Shown here: in pieces, positions 10,163 to 21,500 of the stretch
How the letters are laid out: each line of letters opens with the position of its first letter
Position numbering within the stretch: position 1 is the stretch's first letter
The notes under the pieces: model-generated
What the model was told of the DNA's origin: nothing
Seen by the model: only the letters and a program-made list of their open reading frames with translations
Databases searched by the model: none
Translations under genes and position numbers: made by a program
From: a virus
Length of the DNA stretch: 64,000 nucleotides
Virus record (IMG/VR): IMGVR_UViG_3300028920_000057
Coordinates: 24,897-88,896 of that record
Strand: one strand, 5' to 3'

Positions 10163-13100
10163 CTATAAGTTTGTTGTTATTTGTTCTCTTGCTTCTTCAA
10201 TTGCACGGGCAGTCTCTTCGGTACGCTTAATGAATCTAACGGTACCACGCCGCAGTGATAGCCAGAAATTACTAAAACCGAGCTTAAAGTCACGCTTTAA
10301 TATATCGTCAGCCTGTTGATTTGTCCAGTCGTTCTTTTCCCAGCCATCCAATCCGGCAACAAGAGGCTCTCCTTTATATCTCATAGGATGAATCCTGCAA
10401 GGATTTCGTCGAGACAGCCCCTTGCTATCAATCCCGGCCCATCCAAACGCAGTCGACGTATGCCCCACGGCCGATATTGTAGGAAATGGGATTCCCAAAA
10501 ACGAAGAGGTCGTACCCCCACGAGCCTTGGCGGACGCATATTGTGTCGCAGAAATCGTGGCTCCCGCAGCGATCATGGCAAAACCTAGTCCATACAGCGT
10601 AAATAAACCTGGGGATGCCAATACCGCAATAGCTCCGACGCCCCACCATGCAAGTTCTGCTACCGATTGCTCAATCACCCTTTGCGATTCCATATCTTCA
10701 TTGGCAAAAGATATTAAGTGAGGAGTGATCGTTGTCGTAAACCCTGTCTGATTATTATATAAATGGACAACCCTCTTTACCTCAAAGTTTCCTCTAAGGT
10801 CCCGCACGCTATCTTCTAAAGTCACAATATCATAGGGATTTACCTCGGGCTTACCCAGGGTAGTAACGTTGCCCTGATACATCTCTCTGAGATAATCTGC
10901 TAGATATCCATGTCCAACCTGTGCAACCTTAGCTTCAAACCATGCTGATTCAGCCGCATTTCTGTCAAAAGCCGTAACAGGGATATCGTCTTGCAGTAAA
11001 GGAGAAAACGCAACAACGTGACGAACCATGTCTCCTGCACCCAGAGAGCTTTCTGGGCTTGCGGCCGCACTCCCAGTATTGGGAGTCCATAGAGTAACAC
11101 TGTTTGCCATATGGGCCTTACTCGCTATGATATCGTCGGATATAATATCCATGTCCGTTATAATGTGAGTGTCTCTGAATGGCTTGCGGTTTGGAGGAAT
11201 TCTTAAAACAGATTTGTCGATACCGACACTCATCTGCTCTCCTCTTGTAGGCATGTTTTTATTACGTATCTTTGTAGCACTCCTGGCTAAGACAGAAAGG
11301 TAGGTCTTTATAAAATCGTCCCCCAAAGCTATTTTTCTTGGTGCATAGATCGGCTGACTTGCCATAGGGTCTGAATCGTCATAGCCCACCTGTTCGCTTA
11401 GAAAACTAAACGCATAAAACTTCTTTGCTGTTTCCTGAAGTTTTGCCTTTATTCCGCCCCTGCCGAGACCAACTATTAAAGACCTAAGACTTATATAGCC
11501 TACATATTCAATTTTATCTGTTGCAAGAAATGCAAAATATAAGATTGGAAAATCTAAGCCCGCAGGAACAAGTTTTTCTACATGCGGTAATGTAGAAACT
11601 TTACTGATAAGGCTTTCGAATATCTGTGAAACAAGGAATCCTGTACCTGCAGTTACTTTTAATACTTTAGATATATTTACACCTATTTCTTCTGCCGTAT
11701 AATTAAATCTGCCTCCAGGGATCTTCACGTTCTCAGGTTTAGACAGAAAGTTTATAAGCGCGGAACTGAATGGAAGATTTCTTTCCTGTATGCTTTGTAC
11801 AAAATCGTTGTAGTCAACCGATGAGATTATCTGAACCCCTGTTGCTTCGGAGTTCGGGATGTCTATCCAATTACCGCTAGAAGGTTTTTTGAGTTTGACA
11901 AAAGCCCTTAGTGCTTCCAGATAATCGGCATTCCATATGTTTTTATGTTTTTGAAGCTTGTCTAATGCTGTAAAAATAGTTTGCCCATACTCTGACTCTC
12001 GGTCAACATCTTTTAGATCTACGTTAATTAGCTCAACCAAATTCGAGTTTCGAATCTCTTTCATGTCTGCAGAGATGGCGGCTTCTCTATAGAATACATC
12101 GTTAAACACTTTATGTACACCTGTATTTTTAAGTACGGTTATAATTTCATCTGTATTTCTTATATCGCTGTATTCCAGAAAACCTCCTGGCAAATAACTT
12201 GGGTAGTCACCATACTCATCGTCGCTAATCGTATGTACATACCGTGTCTTAAAACTAATAAGGTCTCCACGGGCAAACATGCGCCATAAACGAAGGAAGC
12301 AACGAGAGATATCTATCGGACTAAGATCTGTGGCTCCATTATAAACTAAATCGTTAGAACGGGCGATTTTTTCTCTTGTTGTATATGCGAATTTTATCTC
12401 TGTCTTTGTGCCGCTGATATCGTTATCTTCCGGCTTGCCGTCAAACGCAGGCAATCCTCGTCCCGGATAATAGTAGGTATCTCGTGCAATAATATTGCTT
12501 TCGCTAGGATTGTATTGTATATTATTGAGCCGATTATACATAACCATGTCTTGCGTCACATTGGATGTACAGATATAAACACCATCTTTAGGACCGAAAT
12601 ATAGAGTAGCCCTCTCATCATAGGGCTTAATCGCGATGGCATAGCCTGGAATATATCTTCTCATACTATAGATATTATCAAGGATAGGGCCGTTACAATA
12701 CCATTTTGATCCTTGTACAAGATTGAATGGATTCAATAGATTAGGAGAAGTGCCATGGTTTGGAAGGTTGTATAAATTATCGTTACATGTATCATTCATA
12801 CCAAGCCATTCTTCAGCTCGGAACCACCCCTTGGCAGTCACGTAATCGGGAGATTTACTTTTGGACTTCTCATGAGCATCAGCTGTTGTCCAATTTGCAG
12901 AATATTGATAGGGCTCCCACTTACCAAGATGTTCGGCATAATGAAGCATGTCCGTAATAATTGTGGGAAATGCGTTAAATGCGCCAGTCCAACTTTCTTC
13001 AAGATGACGCATAAGCTGATAATCATAGCCCTGAGCAACAAGTCGAATTATCTTACCAGGCTGAACTTCCGCTACTTGCCCCGTAAATATAATCGGGTTC

Positions 13101-16100
13101 TCATCATCAACAGAAGAATACCCCGCACGAATTTGAATCCTTACTCCCGGCTTCAATCTAAAGGAAACGATATCTCCAATAGCGGTTTCGGATAATTCTC
13201 CAGATTCTATCACCCGCCCTTTTTGGCCAAGCCTGTACTTGCCTTTGGAAACTAGGGTTGTCGTAACCTCTTCTCCTTCAATAACGTCTCTTGGATCTAT
13301 CTTTAATTTGCGATAATCTGGCTGATTCGTTAAAACGCCAGAGAAGTTAGTCAGTTCAACCGTGGCCCCAGAAACAGATTCTTTCTCGTGCATAACTGCT
13401 ACAGAGATGATTGAATCATAATTATAAAGCTTGGACCAGTTTTGGAATACAGCCTGATTTTCCTGCAGGAAGTATAATTGAACAGTAGGAAAAGCCTTGC
13501 GTATATCGTATACACGATTACTTTTATTCATCTGTCTTAGACGAACTATGTCTGGCGTATATGTGCTGTTAAACACATCTACTAAATTTCTTCCTTTGTC
13601 CTTTTTAGGGTTAATAATTTTCTCTACTTCTTTTTGTCCTTTGTCTTTATCTTCTTTAGACTTAATTCCGATACTATGGTTTTGTAAATCGGGATCTTCC
13701 TTTATTAAATTGCGAACTTCCTTTTGCCTTTTCTTTCTATATTCCGCTATTGTCTCTGCAGATTTAACAGCTTGCTTTTTAGTTATCTTGTCTACCTTAA
13801 TAGATCTTTCCTTATTAGCATCTCTCTTTGTGCTTATAAAAATGCCATGTTGCGGGATTTCTTTTGCATCATGCCTTGAGTTTTCGTAGTTCTCCCGAAA
13901 AAGTTGCACTGGCATAACCGGCTTATTATGATTGACTTTTTTACTCGGCTTTATAGATATATCGGGCTTCTGTTTCCCCGCCACGCCATACGGGACATAG
14001 TATTGCCAGCCCGGTTCAACAAGATTGTTGCCACTACGTGCTACCCCCTCTTTGTTTCTAACACCAAATTTGTTTATAGGAGGCATAACTCCAAGCTGTG
14101 CATATGTAGGTAAATTCTCAATCTCTGTAAAGATATTCTTACGATTAATGCGGGGTATTTCCCCAAATTCTTCTAGAGAAGAGGCAAGCGCTTCGCTGGC
14201 TGCAGTTATATTGTCAAGCCTTTTCTGAGCCCTGGTTCTTTTATCTCCTGTAAAAACCTTATTGTTCGCAAGCTCATCATTGAGAACCTCTACTCTCTTA
14301 TCTATATTGTTGATTGAACTTTTGATATTCCGTATAATGTCATCTCTATTTTTATGGATGAGGCTAATAAAGGCTGCAGATTCATCTCCCAACCTTAAAA
14401 CAGAACGCAGTTTATTTGATTCGGATGTTAATATAGAATCTCCAATCCTTAACGAAGCAGTATATAACGCCTGTGCTTCAGTCAGCATATTCAGAACATT
14501 AACTCCTGGATGCCCCAATTGGCCATAAACATCGTTATAAGTCGGAAGATTAAGATCTGCATGAGCAGTTTGACGCAACTTGACTTTCTTATACAGCTCT
14601 TGGATAATAGGATCGTCCGGGGCTGTTACGGCAAATATCGCAGATAAAAGCTCTTTATATGCATCTATCCTCAACGCGCTTTCGATCATAGTACGCACGG
14701 CCTTCTGCACATTTGCGTCTTCCCTATTCTTATACAGTAAACCAGAAAGCTCATAAATACAATATGCGAGGAAATTACCAGAGGTGAAGCGCTGGCGAGA
14801 TCTTGCCTGCTTAATTTGTGCGGCTCGGAATAGAGATCCGAAGACTCTTGTGACTAACCATCCTGTCGGAAACGATACGTCTTCTTCATTATAAAACGCT
14901 ATGCGATCATTAATGAACAGCGACTCCAATCCTTCTGTTCGATATCTTCCCATAAGCCCCATCTGTTTACGAGATATGTTCGGATTTAGATCGGTTTTCT
15001 TAATAAGGTCATTTAAAGAATCTTGAGTAAGAGAAATGAAGTTGATACCTTGGGCAACCCACAAAGAACCTTTTTTTTCTATAATTCTGAATATAGTAGC
15101 ATAACCATGAGGGTCTACGCTAAACCATTTCTTTGCATTGGAAGGGACAGAACTCGGTGAGACCTGAATAATCCCGGCGAATTGCATCGCCCTCATATAT
15201 GCATTCCATGCAACACGATCTTCATTCGATGAAAAAACATTGAATTCATTAATTATCTTGAATATAGGACAGTTCTCTTTAATAGCAAATTTATACGGAT
15301 ATCTTCTTCGATTAGTGTCGGTTAAACTTGGATCATCCAAATTGTCAAACTTGGCCAGAATATCATGCCCTTTACCCACTGCGACATTAGTACTCTTCTT
15401 ATATGCTCTTTCAAAGAACGGAGTATATGCAATTTTATCTGGTACGTTCCTATTGGCTATCAGAAACTCATCGTCTTCATCCGGGTTTGTATATTGCAAT
15501 AGAATAGGAATTTCTTTAATCTTGTCTGCGTCTTCTGCTTCTGTGAAGAATTTGTTGGGGCCTATCAACATACGCCATATACGAGTAGACACTGCCGTAT
15601 GTTGTATTTTCCTATTAAACAAAACCTCCATTAGAGTATCTACTATATCATCTTGTTCCTGTTCGCTTGCCTCAAATACATTGGGTAGTGCAACCAAATC
15701 AAGATTTTCATTATGAGAATCCATATAACCAGATTCTATCATGTCAAATGTAACAAGAAACCATCCTGGACTACCTTGCTTGTCTGCTATTTTGATAGAC
15801 TGCAAAATAAATTGTTTGTTCCCAAAGATATTCGTAACGGGACTTATAACCTGGACCTTTGTAGGAAATATTTCATGAAAGGTAGATCTTGCAACCTCTT
15901 GCATAAGCTTGTCTACTTTACGAATCTCTGTTATTGAATCCAGATTGTTTGTACTTAAAGTGATAGATGCAAATGAGTTTCCCTTGCCCGCATATTGACA
16001 AGTTGGTATCTCGGACGCTTGCAGAGGTATTGTTTGTATATTGTTTGCTATGCTATAATTAATTGATTCGACATGTACGTTATATATGTTATCGAGATTT

Positions 16101-18568
16101 GTGTCGTTGCCCCTTGAATAAGGATACATTTTCAGCTGTATATTTTGTGTTGTTTTAGTATAAGAAAGGTTTTCTATATCCTTTTGTGTCAGATAAGCAA
16201 GGATCGGATAGGTATACGAGAATATGAGAGGCGCGTCCTTTTCTCCCAAGGCATTGTATGGTGCAATCCTCTCTCTGATGTTCGCAGATTCATCTAAATA
16301 CGTTTTGTCTATCCAATCTGTTACAACGGGAGTTCTGGCTAAATCTGATTCATATATATCATATTGTTTGTTAAGACCCGCAACTCCATAGCCCTCCTGA
16401 AATGCTCCCTCTATGGTTGCGATATACCCAAAGTTCGGAGCATACGGCATATAGTTGAAGAAAGAGAATCTCATTGTGGCATGTAAAGCTTCGGGGGCAT
16501 TGGGAACTGTAGATATACTTAATCCCTTAAATACCATCGGGACCCAGTTATCTATAAACTTTTTAGCAAGAACTTCAGTATGAGCTTTTGAAGTATATTT
16601 GAATGAATCCTGAAAATCAGCTTCATCCTTACGATCCTTTTCTGTCCTGTAAGATGCGAGGATGCTACGAATCTTTTCGAATTGTTGATCGTCATGAAAT
16701 CCCTTGGGGCTTGAAAGTCCTATTGTGGTTTCAATCGTTTCTAATCTACGCTTCATCTCTGCGAGAGTGACAGCGGATGCATGTACTGACTGAGAAGGGA
16801 CGGCGTCTATTCCTCGTACTACAGGAGACCACGAATCAGAACCTCCAAAATCGTTGAACTCAATAATGTTACGCCCTTTTGGGATCGTACTGAATGGGGC
16901 ATATATATAAATTGTATCATGGGGTTCTGTCCCGAACTTGGTAAAATCACTTGGACCCATCATGGCATTGAATTCATGTGCATATCCTGTCGTTTTACTT
17001 CTCGTAAGAGTATCAAAAGAAGCAAAACTGCTTGCAGATATATGTCGGGTCATAAAATAAAAGTGCTTGTTTACCATCTCATTAAAGCTTGCAGGCCTTA
17101 CAATCCTTAACTTTATAGTAAATATGTCGTCCTGATTTGCTATGCGGAATTTGTTTTCCAATTCGTAATACGGATACTGATTGGCTAACGCAGGATTGTG
17201 AGAAGTTTTACCTGCCCATCCCGCTAGACTTGCAGCATCCATTTTGTAGATTTCAAATGCCGACGTCTTTTTGATAGATCTAAATGCATTAGGGGGTAGA
17301 ACAAGATTGTCATCTCCTTGAGGGGTCGTTAACGCAACGCCGGTTTTGGGGTTAAAACCATTTGCATAAATATCGGGAAGAGCTTTGGCTGAGTTCCAAA
17401 CACCCGTTCCTGAAGCACTTGACGTTTTACCCGCTTCCAGATAAGGTTTATCTTTAATCCCCGCATTACCTGCGTTTGCAAGAGACATGGGAAACGCGAG
17501 GCCTTGCTGTGCCAATACTGCGTTTTGATTCTTTCCGTTAGCATATATCTCTGTCAAGGTTCGACCATATACTCCTTCGTCTCCCTTTTTAAGAGTGACA
17601 GCATCGTAGGGATCCCAGAAGTTTTTAGCCTGTATAGCATGGGTTTCCTCATAGGTAGTCGCACTCCTGTCGTACCATTCCTGTCCTGGCAAATTGTCGT
17701 GAGCAGTTTCGTAACAATCAATACCTACGATCCTTAGTTCTTCTCGGTTAGGAAGCCGGATGCTGTCTCCGTCTTTTATATCTGTTCCCGCAGCTTTGAG
17801 ACTTATCCCCTCTATTGCTGTCAAGCCTTTTCGAGACGCATCAAGTACCGTATCCGATATCCCATCACCATAAGATCCAATATCGTTGACGGCACATTTA
17901 ACAAACTGATCTACAAGCTTATCAACGGTAGGAGCTTCGTTTGGGCAATGCTTACCTGATAAGAAATTATATTTGTCTATAGCGATTTTATAGTATCTTT
18001 TGACTTCACTTATAACTTGTCTTGCGGCATATACGGGGTCCTTATCAATAAGCTCGTCTATGTATTGCCTTCCTGTCTTATCGACAGTCTTAGTAATAAC
18101 TTCGAGAACCGCTTGTAAACAAATATCTCTTGTTGCGGCATATACAAATTCTGGATAGAACAATTTGTCAACAATAGTCGATGTTAATAACAGGCCTGTC
18201 TGCCCCCTATTGACACCCAGGGCTTCCTTCCTTGTCTTTTCATATTGATCTTGTTCTGCCTGAAGTTGTGCGAGTTGTTCTTTGTTAAATAATGATTCAA
18301 TATAGATAGATGCGAGAAGATCGCTTTGAACATTAATAAATGGCATAGAATTATGTAGAGCAATAAGCGGCCTGAGTTTTGTGTTGATATCCCTTTCGTT
18401 AGGAAACACTACGCTGAATTGAATCTCAAACGCAGAAGATCCAGAAGGAATGGCCTGTGGCATTCCTCCCCGTATAGCCGGAATGATTGCATTCTTTTTA
18501 ATATCCGCAATTACCAGTGAATCTGGATCGACCGTAAGCTCTACATGCCCTATTCTTATATTTGCCAT
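10163..18568 (-). CDS. Giant baseplate hub-like protein with internal staphylococcal-nuclease-type domain
   Basis: This is the largest gene here, at 2801 residues. Residues about 260-395 form a thermonuclease (SNase) domain. Aligned to staphylococcal nuclease, D268 is D21, R279 is R35, D284 is D40, E287 is E43 and R336 (in VYGRTL) is R87, with the same spacing; the GVW segment near residue 390 matches the C-terminal helix. Residues about 1690-1900 contain a beta-rich segment with LKPGVRIQIRAGYSS, FTGQVAEVQPG and LVAQGYDYQLMRHL, resembling the gp27/gpD-type hub barrels of contractile tails. A hydrophobic helix pair (AVLASPGLFTLYGLGFAMIA) lies near residue 2650, with a basic C-terminus. The gene starts 1 bp within the stop of the 1857-residue gene's frame and ends in TAG. 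The hub role is inferred; the SNase assignment is strong. Confidence 0.88.
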   Translation of the reverse strand: MANIRIGHVELTVDPDSLVIADIKKNAIIPAIRGGMPQAIPSGSSAFEIQFSVVFPNERDINTKLRPLIALHNSMPFINVQSDLLASIYIESLFNKEQLAQLQAEQDQYEKTRKEALGVNRGQTGLLLTSTIVDKLFYPEFVYAATRDICLQAVLEVITKTVDKTGRQYIDELIDKDPVYAARQVISEVKRYYKIAIDKYNFLSGKHCPNEAPTVDKLVDQFVKCAVNDIGSYGDGISDTVLDASRKGLTAIEGISLKAAGTDIKDGDSIRLPNREELRIVGIDCYETAHDNLPGQEWYDRSATTYEETHAIQAKNFWDPYDAVTLKKGDEGVYGRTLTEIYANGKNQNAVLAQQGLAFPMSLANAGNAGIKDKPYLEAGKTSSASGTGVWNSAKALPDIYANGFNPKTGVALTTPQGDDNLVLPPNAFRSIKKTSAFEIYKMDAASLAGWAGKTSHNPALANQYPYYELENKFRIANQDDIFTIKLRIVRPASFNEMVNKHFYFMTRHISASSFASFDTLTRSKTTGYAHEFNAMMGPSDFTKFGTEPHDTIYIYAPFSTIPKGRNIIEFNDFGGSDSWSPVVRGIDAVPSQSVHASAVTLAEMKRRLETIETTIGLSSPKGFHDDQQFEKIRSILASYRTEKDRKDEADFQDSFKYTSKAHTEVLAKKFIDNWVPMVFKGLSISTVPNAPEALHATMRFSFFNYMPYAPNFGYIATIEGAFQEGYGVAGLNKQYDIYESDLARTPVVTDWIDKTYLDESANIRERIAPYNALGEKDAPLIFSYTYPILAYLTQKDIENLSYTKTTQNIQLKMYPYSRGNDTNLDNIYNVHVESINYSIANNIQTIPLQASEIPTCQYAGKGNSFASITLSTNNLDSITEIRKVDKLMQEVARSTFHEIFPTKVQVISPVTNIFGNKQFILQSIKIADKQGSPGWFLVTFDMIESGYMDSHNENLDLVALPNVFEASEQEQDDIVDTLMEVLFNRKIQHTAVSTRIWRMLIGPNKFFTEAEDADKIKEIPILLQYTNPDEDDEFLIANRNVPDKIAYTPFFERAYKKSTNVAVGKGHDILAKFDNLDDPSLTDTNRRRYPYKFAIKENCPIFKIINEFNVFSSNEDRVAWNAYMRAMQFAGIIQVSPSSVPSNAKKWFSVDPHGYATIFRIIEKKGSLWVAQGINFISLTQDSLNDLIKKTDLNPNISRKQMGLMGRYRTEGLESLFINDRIAFYNEEDVSFPTGWLVTRVFGSLFRAAQIKQARSRQRFTSGNFLAYCIYELSGLLYKNREDANVQKAVRTMIESALRIDAYKELLSAIFAVTAPDDPIIQELYKKVKLRQTAHADLNLPTYNDVYGQLGHPGVNVLNMLTEAQALYTASLRIGDSILTSESNKLRSVLRLGDESAAFISLIHKNRDDIIRNIKSSINNIDKRVEVLNDELANNKVFTGDKRTRAQKRLDNITAASEALASSLEEFGEIPRINRKNIFTEIENLPTYAQLGVMPPINKFGVRNKEGVARSGNNLVEPGWQYYVPYGVAGKQKPDISIKPSKKVNHNKPVMPVQLFRENYENSRHDAKEIPQHGIFISTKRDANKERSIKVDKITKKQAVKSAETIAEYRKKRQKEVRNLIKEDPDLQNHSIGIKSKEDKDKGQKEVEKIINPKKDKGRNLVDVFNSTYTPDIVRLRQMNKSNRVYDIRKAFPTVQLYFLQENQAVFQNWSKLYNYDSIISVAVMHEKESVSGATVELTNFSGVLTNQPDYRKLKIDPRDVIEGEEVTTTLVSKGKYRLGQKGRVIESGELSETAIGDIVSFRLKPGVRIQIRAGYSSVDDENPIIFTGQVAEVQPGKIIRLVAQGYDYQLMRHLEESWTGAFNAFPTIITDMLHYAEHLGKWEPYQYSANWTTADAHEKSKSKSPDYVTAKGWFRAEEWLGMNDTCNDNLYNLPNHGTSPNLLNPFNLVQGSKWYCNGPILDNIYSMRRYIPGYAIAIKPYDERATLYFGPKDGVYICTSNVTQDMVMYNRLNNIQYNPSESNIIARDTYYYPGRGLPAFDGKPEDNDISGTKTEIKFAYTTREKIARSNDLVYNGATDLSPIDISRCFLRLWRMFARGDLISFKTRYVHTISDDEYGDYPSYLPGGFLEYSDIRNTDEIITVLKNTGVHKVFNDVFYREAAISADMKEIRNSNLVELINVDLKDVDRESEYGQTIFTALDKLQKHKNIWNADYLEALRAFVKLKKPSSGNWIDIPNSEATGVQIISSVDYNDFVQSIQERNLPFSSALINFLSKPENVKIPGGRFNYTAEEIGVNISKVLKVTAGTGFLVSQIFESLISKVSTLPHVEKLVPAGLDFPILYFAFLATDKIEYVGYISLRSLIVGLGRGGIKAKLQETAKKFYAFSFLSEQVGYDDSDPMASQPIYAPRKIALGDDFIKTYLSVLARSATKIRNKNMPTRGEQMSVGIDKSVLRIPPNRKPFRDTHIITDMDIISDDIIASKAHMANSVTLWTPNTGSAAASPESSLGAGDMVRHVVAFSPLLQDDIPVTAFDRNAAESAWFEAKVAQVGHGYLADYLREMYQGNVTTLGKPEVNPYDIVTLEDSVRDLRGNFEVKRVVHLYNNQTGFTTTITPHLISFANEDMESQRVIEQSVAELAWWGVGAIAVLASPGLFTLYGLGFAMIAAGATISATQYASAKARGGTTSSFLGIPFPTISAVGHTSTAFGWAGIDSKGLSRRNPCRIHPMRYKGEPLVAGLDGWEKNDWTNQQADDILKRDFKLGFSNFWLSLRRGTVRFIKRTEETARAIEEAREQITTNL

Positions 18569-21500
18569 TAGAATCTTCCTGTATTCCTTTGATGATGACT
18601 ATACATAAAGTTAATATCGTTTGTCATATTGTCGTTGACGTTAACGCTTCCTGTCATGCCTGCCGTGTTCATCATATTTACTACGCCAGGAACATCCGAC
18701 GAGTAGCCATTAGCCACCATTCTGCTTCCTATTGCGCTCTGCTGATGCAGATAAGCGGGAGGAGCGGTTATGGCTCGCTGGGTCACTGAGGGATCTACTT
18801 CTTGGACGGGAGTTGGAGGCAGTAGTTCTCCTGTGTCTCCAAACATTCCTGCCATAGCAACCCCTCCAGCAAAAGCAACCAGTCCTGCAATAGCCCCCCG
18901 GCCTTCAGGGATTAGAGACCTAGATAGGATTGTGTTGATCAATTTACCTTCTTTTGCCTTACCGGCAGCTCTTGTTGTTGCCTCTAGAATCTTCTCTTGA
19001 GCATCTTTAGACGCTCTTCCCGACTCAACAGCCTTCTTCATAGAATCTCTGAACGCACTACGAGCCATATCGGGATCGGCCACTCCCACTCCTACGGCGG
19101 CCTGAACCGCATGCAATAGAGGAATACCTGCTTCTGGAGCTAAGTCGTCAAGCTTATGCTTAGCCAAATATTCTTGGGTTCTGTAGAATAATTCCGATAC
19201 ATACTCAGCACTTTCGCCTTTGGCCTGTTTGCTTGTAAGAACTCGCATGGTTTTAGCAAGAAGATCGGCACCAGATTCTATTTCTTTTAACTTGCCAGGA
19301 GTGTCTGCAGTTCTCTTTGCCAACACCTCTCTCAGTATATCGGCCATACCTCCAAAACGCTCGTCGTCCAGAAGGTACATATGTTCTTTACCTTTTGAGA
19401 CCTTTTCGGTTAATGACAAGAAAGCTTCGTTTGGCAAAGCCTGGTCTCCAATATCGAGCATAAACTTACCTTTATGCTCACTAAGAAGTTTTCCTAAATG
19501 AGTATTGACTCCTGCTAATTTAATGTCTTCATCAGTAATTCGACGCCCCAAAGAAGCTTTAAAGCTATCAATAAAATCTGTACGCTCTTGAGCTCCTAGA
19601 GTATGTCCTCTTTCCATCTTTTGCAGCAAAGCATACATACCCTTGGCACGCAAAGCGTTGTTTATAGCTTTGGTGTCCTTGAACTCACGAATCCTTGCCT
19701 CACTAAGCGTAAAGCTTAGAGCGTCATACAGACCGGGTAGCAATTCCTTCTTTTTTATACCGGTTTCAGTAACCCATCCGGCCGCTTCTCCGAAGAGAGC
19801 TCCTTGCTCCAGCGCTTCTCCGCTAACTGCGGCTAGGACTCTGGCTGATAAGTTGGACACCTTTCCGGTTTCCAGCCCATACTCCAGCTGTCCTTTAATA
19901 ATGCGCTCCCACTTATTATCTAAAGCGCCGAACTGTCTTCTATATGCCTGTTTGATTTTATGTAGTTGAGCATCTACTTTGGTCTTTGCCTTAATATTCT
20001 CTGGCCGCATTGGTTCGCCAGACTGTCTCATCTGCGCTCGAATCCTGTCTTCTTCAGCACTAACTCTATTTATGATTCTGGCCAGCTCATCTCTTTCAAC
20101 ATCGGCGCTCAGTTCTCTTACTGCTTTCAATGTCTGATAGCCTGTTGCATAATACTGAAGTTCTCCCAGCATCTCTTGCTGAGTGGCCTGAAACCCCTTG
20201 TCTACCAACCTTCTCATCGCGTTAGAAGCTGTGCGGCCTGTTGGGAGAAATGTCAAAGAGCCCATATCAAAGTCGAAGTCCCCTTTTGCCAGCTCGATAA
20301 GTAGTCCGCCTACAGCCGCCTTGCCCCTAGCTACTTGTGGATCCGATATAAGTCGTACTACCTGTTGGTTGGTTGTGCTTAGATCGGGCCACCTGCGATA
20401 GATACCAAAGGCTTTGTCGGTATCTTTCATGCCGGTACCACGCATGAACTCCTTCATGTCGTCAGGATTAATAAAGACGGTTGCCAAGTCTTCTGCAATT
20501 TGCCTCGCGCCCTTACTGCTCTTAAGCAGCTGTCGTAAATCTCCAGTATATTGTCCTGTTCTAAATTCATGAGCGATTTTATTAGCCAGCCTAAAAGCTC
20601 GAGTTCCCTTTTTGTGAACCGCTCCTATCTGCATAGGATGAACTATCGCGCCTTCCTCTTCAATCCAGAATGCCTTGGCGATTGATCCTCCTTTACCTCG
20701 CATGGCGTTTCCCATGGTGGATTTGAATTCGTTTTCAATAGTCTCAGTAAGAACCTGGGCATGGGCGATTCTCTCATCAAGAGACAAAGACTTGTCGGCC
20801 AGGCTTTCTGCAAACTCGACTGCCGCATTATATATCTTAGCTCTTGTCTTTAGAGCTGGCATACCAAAAGCTTTCTCATCAAGATTTCTCATAAGCTCTT
20901 CGTTGCTCGCAAAACCTATTCCTCTTTCAAACACCTGCTTTAATATCATCGCCCGTCGACCTGTCCAGAATTCGCTTCGGGTCATGATTGTGTCAAGAAA
21001 CTCATCAGTGAAATCAGCTCTATTTGAGAACTTCATTCTAAAGCCCATTGTTGCTGCATCTGTATCTTTAGGACGTCTGTGCCCTAATCTTTTGGAGGCG
21101 TCTTTGAACAACTCTCTCAGTGTTTCTGGAGAATCTTGATCTAAGGGATTTGACTTGACCTCGAAGAATTTAGATAACATGCGCGCCCCTCGCATCGTTT
21201 CATCCGAGGCCGCACCGACATCTATGTCTATAACTCTCCCCGCCTTTCTCATCACGTCTAAGTAGTCTCCCTGGAAGAACGGTAGCGCAGTATCAACCTG
21301 CATCATTGCACCACGTAGATACTTAGCGTTTGACCCTTTAATAATAGCCTCTCTAAGCTGGCTTTGGCGATAAACATATGCGGCCATACCACCTTCGCTG
21401 CCAAAAGCTCTCCCGGTAATCATAAGCTGATCTCGAAAGGTGGTTTTCATTGGACTAAAGGTTCCCATTGTAGCCTGTTCGCTCATCTCTGTCTGCCATA

